Below are positions 45,116-53,477 of a DNA stretch of 64,000 nt, piece after piece. Below the pieces are notes generated by a model. It was not told the DNA's origin and made no database searches. It saw only the letters and a list, made by a program, of their open reading frames with translations. The translations under genes were made by a program, and so were the position numbers. Each line of letters starts with the position of its first letter. Position 1 is the stretch's first letter. The stretch comes from Virgibacillus siamensis (GTDB taxonomy: Bacteria; Bacillota; Bacilli; Bacillales; Amphibacillaceae). The stretch covers positions 2,542,001 to 2,606,000 of the forward strand of contig NZ_FUIH01000007.1 of assembly GCF_900162695.1 (NCBI RefSeq). Reading direction: 5' to 3'.

Positions 45116-45841
45116 TTATCTGCTTAATTCGATATTATAATGGTACTGATCGCTGCGATATTTCGTTTTTGTATACTCAATCGGCAGACCGTCCATGCCA
45201 ATACTTAACCGATGCATTTCCAGCATTGCTTCACCTGGTCTTATACCAAGTAAATCTCCCTCGAACTGGGTGGCATTAATCGCATAAATTTTTTCGCTTG
45301 CCTTAGTAAGATAAATATTATGTTCTTCCAAAATTTCATAGTAGTGTGCTTCATCCAAATCATACTGCATTAAAATCTTTCCTATTTTATCCGGCCAGCA
45401 GGTTCTTTCGAATGCAATCGGTATCTCATCAGCAAAACGAATTCTTTCTATTAACAGAACGGACGCATCTTCCTTGATATCCAACATTGCCTTTTCGGTG
45501 AACAGTTGATGATTAAACACCACCCTTAAAAGTTTGGATTTAGGGCATTGTCCCTTTTCAACTACTTCTTCAGCAAATCCTTTCAGACTGCCTAATTGTC
45601 CAACTAATTTCTGGGATTTAACGACTGTGCCCCTGCCTTGTGTTTTTTCCAGCAATCCGGTTTGTACAAGTATGGAAATCGCTTGTCTGATTGTTGTTCT
45701 GCTTACATCAAATTCCTTCATTAATTCACGTTCGGTAGGAATAAGCGAATGTTCGCCCCATACACCCTCCTGAATGCGTTTAACCAATATCTCCTTTATT
45801 TGAAGATATAAAGCTTTATTTGTATTGTGTTCCAATTTCAT
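45116..45841 (-). CDS. GntR-family regulator, HutC/UTRA type
   Basis: A 241-residue repressor. N-terminal winged helix (LIPTERELMKEFDVSRTTIRQAISILVQTGLLEK) and C-terminal UTRA domain (RIRFADEIPIAFERTCWPD, MHRLSIGMDGLPIEYTKTKYRSDQY). It starts inside the preceding gene's last codon (ATGA overlap), with GGGGAG upstream. Effectors of UTRA proteins are small sugars or sugar phosphates. A candidate operator lies before the operon's first gene at about 51.44 kb. Confidence 0.9.
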   Translation of the reverse strand: MKLEHNTNKALYLQIKEILVKRIQEGVWGEHSLIPTERELMKEFDVSRTTIRQAISILVQTGLLEKTQGRGTVVKSQKLVGQLGSLKGFAEEVVEKGQCPKSKLLRVVFNHQLFTEKAMLDIKEDASVLLIERIRFADEIPIAFERTCWPDKIGKILMQYDLDEAHYYEILEEHNIYLTKASEKIYAINATQFEGDLLGIRPGEAMLEMHRLSIGMDGLPIEYTKTKYRSDQYHYNIELSR

Positions 45842-46992
45842 TGCTTCTCCCCTAGAACTGATGGTGGATAAGATACCAGGTCATATCCAATCAGCGGACG
45901 AAGCCATTCATTATAGGCAGCCTGATCATCCCAATATTGTTCGGGGAGCTTTCTTTCCCCTTGTTGAATAACAGACTTTAGTGACACAGGTTTACATACA
46001 GCTTCATACAGTGAATCTGCAGCGCGATATATGGACACCATAACTTCCGATGCTCCTTCCTTCAGCCAGCGGGCAGCTGTATAACCAACCTGCACCGCTT
46101 CTTTATAGTCAGTATCGGATACAGAAACAGAACAACTTCTTTGGTTCATTCCTAAAAGCTCAGAACGTACCACTACATTAAAATGTTCTTTCACCTCATG
46201 TTCTATCTCCTTTGAAATACCTCCTAATATGGAGCGGCCATTTACTCGGCCCTTCTCTATTTGAACTCCTTTACCCCAGTACACTCCCTCACCTGCAACA
46301 ATGAATGCGACACCATAATCCTTGATTGCTTTATCAATGTGATGAAATAAATGCTCACGGTTTAACGGCTTTTCAGGTATTGCAATGAAATGGGGAGGAT
46401 CATTATCATATTTTTTAAAAAACCCGGCAGCCGCTGCGAGCCATCCAACATTTCTTCCCATCGTTTCAATAATTCGTACTTGTTCAAAGTTATTCATGGA
46501 CAAGAGATCACGTCCCATGTCCCTTGTTGCTTGGGCCACATATCTTGCGGAACTGCCAAAACCCGGTGAATGATCTGTTCCGGACAGGTCATTGTCCACC
46601 GTTTTGGGGATTCCTAATAGTTGCAGTTGATAATGCTGACGATGGGCTTCCTCTTTAATTTTTTCTAGTGCTTCCATCGTCCCGTTCCCCCCGATGAATA
46701 CAAGGGCATCAATCCTAGAATCACGCAGTATATGCACAGAATCGATAATTTGCTGCTGATTCAAAGTATAGCGGCCGGAGCCCAATGATGCTCCCGGCAC
46801 TTTTTCATGTGCCAAAATGATATCAATAACTTCATCATTGGCCTGCAGAAATTTTTTATTGGCTAATCCCTCATAGCCATTCATTATAAATGTAAGGGAG
46901 TGTTCTTTATACAAAGCACGGACAAAGGCTGCCAAGGTCGCATTTATTACTGTTGTCGGACCTCCAGCCATCCCGATGGCGATACGCTTCAT
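45838..46992 (-). CDS. Phosphofructokinase-family sugar kinase with mixed signature
   Basis: A 384-residue PfkA-family enzyme. The catalytic aspartate motif PKTVDND (129-135), MGRNVGWLA near 176 and the GGNGT loop (101-105) are visible. Glycolytic ATP enzymes have GGDGS with PGTIDND; PPi-dependent ones have GGDD with PKTVDND. Here G104 agrees with ATP use, K130 with the PPi/long-form clade, and an Asn replaces the magnesium-binding Asp (N103). The family phosphorylates fructose 6-phosphate or related ketose phosphates. Placed directly after a ketose-forming isomerase, it probably acts on that pathway's ketose product, not in central glycolysis. The ATG has GGGAG twelve bases upstream, rather distant. 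Confidence 0.85.
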   Translation of the reverse strand: MKRIAIGMAGGPTTVINATLAAFVRALYKEHSLTFIMNGYEGLANKKFLQANDEVIDIILAHEKVPGASLGSGRYTLNQQQIIDSVHILRDSRIDALVFIGGNGTMEALEKIKEEAHRQHYQLQLLGIPKTVDNDLSGTDHSPGFGSSARYVAQATRDMGRDLLSMNNFEQVRIIETMGRNVGWLAAAAGFFKKYDNDPPHFIAIPEKPLNREHLFHHIDKAIKDYGVAFIVAGEGVYWGKGVQIEKGRVNGRSILGGISKEIEHEVKEHFNVVVRSELLGMNQRSCSVSVSDTDYKEAVQVGYTAARWLKEGASEVMVSIYRAADSLYEAVCKPVSLKSVIQQGERKLPEQYWDDQAAYNEWLRPLIGYDLVSYPPSVLGEKQ

Positions 46993-47010
46993 ATCGATTT
47001 TTTACTCCCT

Positions 47011-48351
47011 TCAATCCATAGTGTAAATCGAGACCGGCAACTGGAGCTGTTTACCCAGCGCAATCAAATCGTCGGCGACATCGGCATAGACCATTCCGTA
47101 ATGCGGCTCAAACCCTTCTTCCATTAAGCCATACACGGTTTCAGACACATCCTTTTCCAATTCCACCTCAACCGAAGTGCCATTGAAACGCTGAGGTGTA
47201 TCAAGTGCCCGTCCCCGCATCACAAGCAATCGGTATCCTTCTGGTGTATACCCGACACGGAACATCGTTACCTTTCCAGGCTTCAGCCCGAATTCCATCG
47301 TAAATCCCAGCTTTCGGTTTGGGTGAACACCGGGTTTGGCCCCTTGATCAGGATGTGCCAGTGAATAAGCACCTGCACCGCAATGCCAAAAAACTACTGA
47401 ATTGTTTTCTTCATTAACATGCACCATATCACCAAGATACGGAGCCTCTCCCCCGGACAATTCCTGCAAAATAAACATTGTAAGGGCTCCATGAATATCC
47501 GATTCACATGAAGAAACAACCCCTTCCTCAGTGAATTGGGACAATGTCGAACAGGCGGCTGCACCCAGCTCGTTAAAAAACTCCGGCCAACATCGGATAG
47601 ACAATGCTGAAATATTAAACCGACGAATCTCTTCCCTGACAAACGACGTAAATTGAGCAAATCGTTGAACTGTTTCATCATTCGTGTTTAACCCAATAAC
47701 GTGTTCTTTCGCGCGACGAATCTCCTTTGCCCATTTTTCCTTGGGCATCTGTTTGCTCTTATCAAATGCCTCCTGCAAGTCCATGCGGATAATATCAATG
47801 CCAAATTTCTCTTTCAGCTGCCTCTCATTTGTTCCGGAAAAGTAAAATCCCGGCTGATGATCACCCAGAACACCGATATTAAAATGTTGCATGCGTTCAA
47901 GTACATTTTGTATGGCAAGCTGCTGTTTAATGCTGTGCTGAACCTTTATTTCTTCCGTGTTGCCGAACACAAACGCATACGGATGCTCAGCACTTTTCAG
48001 CACATGGCACGTGCTGTTCCCGCCTGTCAGCGAATTAAGCCGCAGCCTTTCCCCAACTGCCGGCTCCCGGATGGACCAGACAATAACTTTAGCGGAAATG
48101 TGATCCAGCAGCATCCGGATAAATTGACCATCGGCAAACGTGATACTTTGGTATACAACGGCTGAAACCTCTTCATTTTTAATATTATTCAGAAACCTTT
48201 GCAATGCACTTGGTGAGGAAATAATGCTGTCCGGTTCTATCAATTGGTCGGTCAATTCGTTTAAAAAAGCGGAACTCTTCTTACGTTCCTTTTCTCCAGT
48301 TTCCAAATCAAAAGTCTGTCTTCCGATTGGGAGGTATAAAATATTTCCCAC
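47011..48351 (-). CDS. L-fucose/L-arabinose isomerase-like protein
   Basis: A 446-residue protein with the C-terminal pattern of the fucose-isomerase-like family: IRCWPEFFNELGAAACSTLS, then EEGVVSSCESDIHGALTMFIL (metal ligands Glu and Asp) and VVFWHCGAGAYSLA. These enzymes convert aldoses to ketoses with Mn2+. It is shorter than FucI (about 590) and belongs to the COG2407 group, whose members act on several different sugars. Start is GTG 48351, with AGAGGA nine bases upstream. It follows the MalG-type permease and precedes the PFK-like gene by 18 bases. Confidence 0.82.
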   Translation of the reverse strand: MGNILYLPIGRQTFDLETGEKERKKSSAFLNELTDQLIEPDSIISSPSALQRFLNNIKNEEVSAVVYQSITFADGQFIRMLLDHISAKVIVWSIREPAVGERLRLNSLTGGNSTCHVLKSAEHPYAFVFGNTEEIKVQHSIKQQLAIQNVLERMQHFNIGVLGDHQPGFYFSGTNERQLKEKFGIDIIRMDLQEAFDKSKQMPKEKWAKEIRRAKEHVIGLNTNDETVQRFAQFTSFVREEIRRFNISALSIRCWPEFFNELGAAACSTLSQFTEEGVVSSCESDIHGALTMFILQELSGGEAPYLGDMVHVNEENNSVVFWHCGAGAYSLAHPDQGAKPGVHPNRKLGFTMEFGLKPGKVTMFRVGYTPEGYRLLVMRGRALDTPQRFNGTSVEVELEKDVSETVYGLMEEGFEPHYGMVYADVADDLIALGKQLQLPVSIYTMD

Positions 48352-48383
48352 CTGATCACTTCCTCTCTGTTTTGTGATATCTA

Positions 48384-49193
48384 TCAGCCTTTAACCGTGC
48401 CGGAAGTCATTCCTGCAACAAAATATCGCTGTAAGAAAAGATACATGATAACCATTGGTATGGATGCAATCAAAACACCGGTGAACAACATTGGATAATT
48501 TGTGGCATACTGGCCTTGGAATTCCAGTAGTGCAAGCGGAAGGGTTTTATACGAATTATCCGTAATGAAAAGTAACGGATACAGCAAGTCATTCCAATGC
48601 ATCACAAACAGAAAAATGGCCGTTGCCGAAAGTGATGGCAATGATAATGGAATAACCACTCTTGAAAAAATCCGCCAATTGCCGGCCCCATCAATTGTTG
48701 ATGCCTCAAACAGTTCCTTTGGCAATGTCTTCATAAATCCAGTCAGAATAAAAACGGCTACGGGAATTGTCGAGGCTATATTAACCAAAATAAGACCTAG
48801 CAGGCTGTTGGTTAACCCTAGATTCAGCATGAGCGAATACAACGGAACCATATTCACCTGAGGCGGAACCATCATACCGATCGTAAAAACCATAAACAGG
48901 GCATTGCCTTTCCAGTTATTCAGCCGAGTGATTCCAAACGCAATCATAGCAGCAAAGAACAACGTAAACGTTACTGAAAAAAGTGTCACAACCGTGCTGT
49001 TAATAAAATAACCGGCCATTGTCTGTTCCTGAAAAATTTGGATGAAGTTTTCAAAATTGAGACCGTCAGCCGGAATTCCCAACGGATTATCAAACGTCTG
49101 TTCCAATGTCTTCATGGACGTTAGGATCACCATTGTAAGCGGCACGATAATCAGTGCGGCATATATAAATATCGCAAACTTTCTTATCAACAT
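48384..49193 (-). CDS. Carbohydrate ABC transporter permease, MalG type
   Basis: A 269-residue CUT1 permease with six helices and the EAA loop ELFEASTIDGAGNWRIFSRVVIPLSLPS, ending VAGMTSGTVKG. GGGAGGAG lies eight bases before its ATG. Part of the transporter of the isomerase/PFK operon; again no ATPase is encoded nearby. Confidence 0.93.
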   Translation of the reverse strand: MLIRKFAIFIYAALIIVPLTMVILTSMKTLEQTFDNPLGIPADGLNFENFIQIFQEQTMAGYFINSTVVTLFSVTFTLFFAAMIAFGITRLNNWKGNALFMVFTIGMMVPPQVNMVPLYSLMLNLGLTNSLLGLILVNIASTIPVAVFILTGFMKTLPKELFEASTIDGAGNWRIFSRVVIPLSLPSLSATAIFLFVMHWNDLLYPLLFITDNSYKTLPLALLEFQGQYATNYPMLFTGVLIASIPMVIMYLFLQRYFVAGMTSGTVKG

Positions 49194-49209
49194 GCTGATT
49201 GCTCCTCCC

Positions 49210-50085
49210 CTAGTAGGTTACCCGGTTGGAACGCAAAACTTTGAACTGAATATACGTAATCAATGCAATAATACACATGAAAATAACAGAAATAGCGGAT
49301 GCATACCCAAAATCATAATTTCGGAAGGCGACGGTATAGATGTACGTGGCAATGATTTCAGTCGAATAATTCGGTCCACCGCGCGTCAAGGCAAAAATCA
49401 AATCAAACGCCTGAAATGACTGTATTGTTGTATAGGCAATAACGATTGTTGCGGAAGGGGCGAGCAGCGGCCAGGTAATTTTTCTGAATGCTTGCCATTT
49501 GGATGCTCCTTCCATTTCAGCTGCCTCATATAAATCCCTTGGAATGGCATGCAAACCAGCAACAAAGATAATAAGCATCTGCCCCGCATGAAACCATACT
49601 TGTGTAATAGCTAACGAATAAATTGCGATATCACCATTCCCCAGCCAATTCTGTGTTAAGAACTCCAGTCCAAGCAATTGCAGTATTTGATTTAAAATCC
49701 CCAAATTCGGGTCGTATACAAAAGCCCAAATGAAAGCAACCGATACGGATGACAAAATGGTCGGAAAGAAAAACAAGGCCCGTAATCCATAATTAATTTT
49801 TGTGTTTTTTACCAGAAATATAGCAAACACCAAAGCTACCAACGTTTGAAAAATGGCTACGAAAAGCATAAACTCCAAACTATTTCCAACGGACTTCATG
49901 AATATACTGTCACCCGTTGCTGCACGTTGATAATTTTCAAGCCCGATAAAATTAAAATCGGCGCTTATCCCATCCCAATCAGTAAACGAATAGAATAAAG
50001 CGCTGAGGGTCGGGAACAGGAAAAAGATGGCGTATAGAATTAACCCGGGTACAAAGAACAGATACGTAGCTTTAGATATTTTCAT
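49210..50085 (-). CDS. Carbohydrate ABC transporter permease, MalF type
   Basis: About 291 residues, six helices, with FSFTDWDG near the N-terminus, EAA loop DLYEAAEMEGASKWQAFRKITWPLLAP and LTRGGPNYSTEIIATYIYTVAF. The ATG at 50085 follows AAAGGA by eight bases; a TTG directly before it is less likely. It lies 16 bases upstream of the MalG-type gene. Confidence 0.93.
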   Translation of the reverse strand: MKISKATYLFFVPGLILYAIFFLFPTLSALFYSFTDWDGISADFNFIGLENYQRAATGDSIFMKSVGNSLEFMLFVAIFQTLVALVFAIFLVKNTKINYGLRALFFFPTILSSVSVAFIWAFVYDPNLGILNQILQLLGLEFLTQNWLGNGDIAIYSLAITQVWFHAGQMLIIFVAGLHAIPRDLYEAAEMEGASKWQAFRKITWPLLAPSATIVIAYTTIQSFQAFDLIFALTRGGPNYSTEIIATYIYTVAFRNYDFGYASAISVIFMCIIALITYIQFKVLRSNRVTY

Positions 50086-50134
50086 CAAATCAATCCTTTT
50101 TGTAATTACTTTGAATACGAGCCGTTCGTATCAT

Positions 50135-51412
50135 TTACTTAATGTTCTCTTCAACAATTTTCTGGGCCTGAGTTGCCGCTTTCTTAGGCGGGGTACCACC
50201 AAGTACATTTTCAATAGAGCTCAGAACGGCCTCTTCCACAGCAGCATTTGTAATCATGTATCTGGGCTGGAATCTTGTATTTTTGTCCGTGATCCAATGC
50301 GCTGTATTCTTCAAAGCATCTGACTTATAGTTCACATCTTTGACGGTCAAATGTTGTCCTGTCCCGTTTGCGTACTGGGACGCAATTTCCGGCTGACTTA
50401 AGAAATCAATAAACTTCTTTGCTTCTTCCTTCTTATCAGATTTTTTGTTAATGGCAAGCATAAATGTTGCGGTATGAATCCCTTCGTACTTAACTTCACT
50501 CTCCGGAACCGTAATTGGCGGAAGGAAACCGAGCTTAAGATCCGGATTCAACTGCTTTAATGTCGCCATATGATACGAGCCGGTAGCAAGCATTGCAGCC
50601 TCTTCATTCGCCACCATCTGCATGGCGGAATCCTGATTGGTTCCCAGTGCATTATCCTGGAAATACCCATGCTCATTGAAATACTGAAAATCTTCCAGTG
50701 TTTTGACCCACCATTCGTTCGTGAGAGACTCTTCTCCACTTTCAAGCTTCTGAAAAACCTCTTCATCTTTAGCATTATTCATCATCATACTGTTCATCGT
50801 TTGATTCGGACCGATATCAGCGCCCGGAAACGCAATCGGGACAATATCATTTTCGATTAGGGTTTCTGCCATTTTCTTATACTCCGACCAGCTTTTCGGA
50901 ACCTCAATTCCCAATTCTTCAAACATTCCCTTGTTGTAAACAGGCATGTTGAATACCATTTGGTAAGGTATAGCCAGTTGTTTCCCATTTGCCTGACCAA
51001 CATCAAGGGCACTTTGTGAAAAATTATCCACAAAATCTTCTCCCGTTAAATCCGTGAAGTAACCAGCATCCTGAATCGCATCGAATTGCGAACCCGGGAA
51101 AGATGTGAATACGTCCCCAATAGAGCCGTCACGCAGTAATTGCTGGGCATTTGACTGATATTGCTCGGAAGGATAAATATTCATCTGTACATCAATGTTT
51201 GGATATTTTTCTTCAAATTGCGCGATGATGTCTTCAAATACCTCCTTATCTTCCCCTCGCCAATGAATGAAACTAAGCTCAGTTACATCTCCATTTTTAG
51301 TTTTTGTTCCAGTTTCTCCATCTTCCTGCCCTCCTTGACTTGTGTCAGCAGCACAAGCAGAAACCAGCATTAGCCCCAAAAAAATCAGGAACAGGAACAG
51401 CCACTTTTTCAT
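50135..51412 (-). CDS. Sugar-binding lipoprotein, family 1 solute-binding protein
   Basis: First gene of the isomerase/PFK operon, 425 residues. The leader ends in lipobox LVSAC, followed by a glycine-rich linker; the mature part has SFIHWRGEDKEVFEDIIAQF and a SWSEYKKMAETLIENDIVPIAFPG region typical of CUT1 receptors. GGAGGGGG lies ten bases before the ATG. The bound sugar is unknown; the rest of the operon points to an aldose converted to a phosphorylated ketose. Confidence 0.92.
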   Translation of the reverse strand: MKKWLFLFLIFLGLMLVSACAADTSQGGQEDGETGTKTKNGDVTELSFIHWRGEDKEVFEDIIAQFEEKYPNIDVQMNIYPSEQYQSNAQQLLRDGSIGDVFTSFPGSQFDAIQDAGYFTDLTGEDFVDNFSQSALDVGQANGKQLAIPYQMVFNMPVYNKGMFEELGIEVPKSWSEYKKMAETLIENDIVPIAFPGADIGPNQTMNSMMMNNAKDEEVFQKLESGEESLTNEWWVKTLEDFQYFNEHGYFQDNALGTNQDSAMQMVANEEAAMLATGSYHMATLKQLNPDLKLGFLPPITVPESEVKYEGIHTATFMLAINKKSDKKEEAKKFIDFLSQPEIASQYANGTGQHLTVKDVNYKSDALKNTAHWITDKNTRFQPRYMITNAAVEEAVLSSIENVLGGTPPKKAATQAQKIVEENIK

Positions 51413-51434
51413 GAAACGTTAACCCCCTCCAAGT

Positions 51435-51446
51435 TTGTAGTAACAA
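51435..51446. promoter_or_regulatory. Candidate GntR/UTRA operator
   Basis: TTGTAGTAACAA is a near-perfect 12-base palindrome 23 bases before the binding-protein ATG. Nearly the same sequence (TTGTTACTACCA) is found before the Fe-ADH gene at 59761. Both operons carry a UTRA-type GntR gene, so this may be their operator type. Confidence 0.4.
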
Positions 51447-51697
51447 CTTTTTAAAGATACGTACCTTTATTGCCAAGGCACCTAACAAGTTTAAAAAAGC
51501 CTCAATTTACCCAACTCCCCCTTTATAATGTCGAAAAGATCAAATCACCCTATAAATTGTTTTTCGATACTATCAATTCTTTTTACTATGATACTCGTAC
51601 ACTCCCAAAAAAATGACCATTATAAATTAGAGGTAAACTTTTAGATGCCACAAAAATAGTGCTCCTGCTACTGAAGTGACCGCATTTGCACATAAAT

Positions 51698-51739
51698 AAA
51701 AAACTCCCGTATCATGAATTCTTTGATACGGGAGTTTTT
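51698..51739. terminator. Terminator of the amidohydrolase gene
   Basis: AAAAACTCCCGTATCA and TGATACGGGAGTTTTT make a perfect 16-bp stem around an eight- to nine-base loop, with T runs at both ends, so it can stop transcription in either direction. It lies 44 bases after the amidohydrolase stop on the minus strand. Confidence 0.88.
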
Positions 51740-51782
51740 GTATTCATCCTCTATTGGTTTTTGCCACAGTCATCCTATCGAT

Positions 51783-53444
51783 TTAACTAGTCACCAACAT
51801 CTCCTGTCCATAAACAGGCTTACCATCAATAAATGTAGCTTTAACCTTAATATCTTTAATCTCCATCGGGGCAACTGTTGTCGGGTCCGATTCCAAGATG
51901 GTAAAATCAGCCTTTTTCATCAACTCGATGCTTCCGGTATTTTCCTCGTCAAAAATAAAATGAGCACCATATATGGTCATCGATTTAAGTGCTGTTTCCA
52001 CATCAATTCGTTGTTCCGGTCCAAGTATTTCGCCCTCCCTTGTTTTCCTATTTACGGCAGCCCAGACTAAAAACAAAGGTGATATAGGGGTTATTGGACA
52101 ATCGGAATGAAGTGTGAATAAAATATTATGCTCAATCGCATCTGCCAGTGGGCTAATCCTTTTTGCCCTTTCCGGTCCCAAAAATATTCTTTTATGCCTG
52201 TCTCCCCAATAGTAAACATGATTAATGAAAAAAGAACCTGCAATTCCCAATTGTCCCATCCTGGTTAGGTCTTCAGTCGTTGCGGTCTGTACATGTTCAA
52301 TTCGATGTCTATGGTTCTTTTTAGGTAAGTTGGTTAAGGCATTTGAGTATGCATCCAGTATTGACCCAATTGCCCGATCACCATTGCCGTGCGTGGTAAC
52401 GCGAAACCCTCTTTTGTGCAAATCCAGTACTTCTTCCTGAAAAGACTGTTCATCATGAATCAAGTCACCATATACATCAGGATTTTGGTGATAGGGTTTG
52501 CGTAAAGCTCCGGTTAATCCTTGAATCGACCCATCTTGAAACATTTTGGCACTATCAAGTTTTGCTTTTCCATTTGAACGTTCCCATAATTCATCATTAA
52601 GCATTTGCGGGGAATATTCACCAAACCTTTCACCTTTACGTAAATGTTGGTGCATAATCATAAGTTGGGTACGCATGGGGTTTATATTTTTTTCGGATGC
52701 CTTCAAATGCACATCCAATTCTTGTAACCCATCCGTTAAACCGACTGCAGCATCTGTGTTAGTCGTAATACCATGGGTTAAATATTCATTTGCAGCCTTG
52801 CCAATTGTTTTAACCATGTCCTCAACCGATTTTTTCGGTATCTGTTTTTGAACCATCTCCATAGCAGATGGCTCATAGATGACCCCGTTCAATTTCCCTC
52901 TATCGTCCCTTCCAAAGTGCCCTCCTTGGGGATCGGAAACTTGGTCATTTAAACCGGCACTTTGTAAAGCCAACGAGTTAACCGCCGCAACATGTCCGGA
53001 TATATGTTTAACAATCACAGGGTTCTTTTGGGAAACTTTATCTAGGTCCCAGCGTGTTAAATGACGTTTTTCGTATAATAATGTATCATCATAACCGAAA
53101 CCAACCACCCATGCACCATCAATGGTCTCCATTGTCTTTAGTCCAATAGCCTCAACTATATCTGCAATCGTTTTGTTCTTGGGGGAGCTGCAATCTACCT
53201 GCTCTTTCGTTTGGGAATACATTAAGATATGATTATGTGTATCTATGAAACCGGGTAGTAAAGTATCACCATGAAGATTTACTACTTTCATTTTTTCATT
53301 TATGTCAATCTCCCCTTTAGGAGGTTCCGGCTTTGTCCAAATTCCGGTTATCTTCCCGTTAGACACTGCAACTGAACCAGCCCGACTGTTCGCGCCATCC
53401 AGAGTTATTACATTAGCATTAATAAATAAAAGATTGGCATTCAT
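51783..53444 (-). CDS. YtcJ-like amidohydrolase
   Basis: A 553-residue metal-dependent amidohydrolase of the YtcJ subgroup. The HxH motif is DTHNH (after LLPGFID), other ligands are in KHISGHVAA, RVTTHGNGDRAI, RHRIEHVQ and LHSDCPITPI. The N- and C-terminal strands make the usual beta-sandwich. Members hydrolyse N-acyl amino acids, formamides or similar amides. The ATG at 53444 follows AAAGGAG by eight bases; a TTG at 53462 is a less likely start. It ends a three-gene transcript with a sodium symporter and an MFS carrier. Confidence 0.9.
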   Translation of the reverse strand: MNANLLFINANVITLDGANSRAGSVAVSNGKITGIWTKPEPPKGEIDINEKMKVVNLHGDTLLPGFIDTHNHILMYSQTKEQVDCSSPKNKTIADIVEAIGLKTMETIDGAWVVGFGYDDTLLYEKRHLTRWDLDKVSQKNPVIVKHISGHVAAVNSLALQSAGLNDQVSDPQGGHFGRDDRGKLNGVIYEPSAMEMVQKQIPKKSVEDMVKTIGKAANEYLTHGITTNTDAAVGLTDGLQELDVHLKASEKNINPMRTQLMIMHQHLRKGERFGEYSPQMLNDELWERSNGKAKLDSAKMFQDGSIQGLTGALRKPYHQNPDVYGDLIHDEQSFQEEVLDLHKRGFRVTTHGNGDRAIGSILDAYSNALTNLPKKNHRHRIEHVQTATTEDLTRMGQLGIAGSFFINHVYYWGDRHKRIFLGPERAKRISPLADAIEHNILFTLHSDCPITPISPLFLVWAAVNRKTREGEILGPEQRIDVETALKSMTIYGAHFIFDEENTGSIELMKKADFTILESDPTTVAPMEIKDIKVKATFIDGKPVYGQEMLVTS

Positions 53445-53477
53445 ACGGCAAGCTCCTTTCAAAAGTACAAGATTTCT

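Larger units (their letters stand above)
51413..51782. other. 370-bp intergenic region upstream of the sugar operon
   Basis: Contains the candidate GntR site (51435-51446) close to the ribosome site, a further imperfect palindrome AAAGATACGTACCTTT at 51453-51468, and the terminator of the amidohydrolase gene near 51.7 kb. A likely -35 (TTGGCA on the minus strand, near 51.48 kb) is present, but the -10 is poor. Confidence 0.5.

Noticed and set aside
45838..46992. Calling this the glycolytic phosphofructokinase pfkA
   Set aside because: Signature residues differ and the gene is inside an inducible-looking sugar operon with its own regulator.
43887..51412. Naming this a sulfoquinovose pathway because of the nearby xsc
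   Set aside because: No sulfoquinovosidase, sulfofructose-phosphate aldolase or sulfolactaldehyde enzyme is visible, and a separate amidohydrolase transcript lies between. Kept only as a weak possibility.
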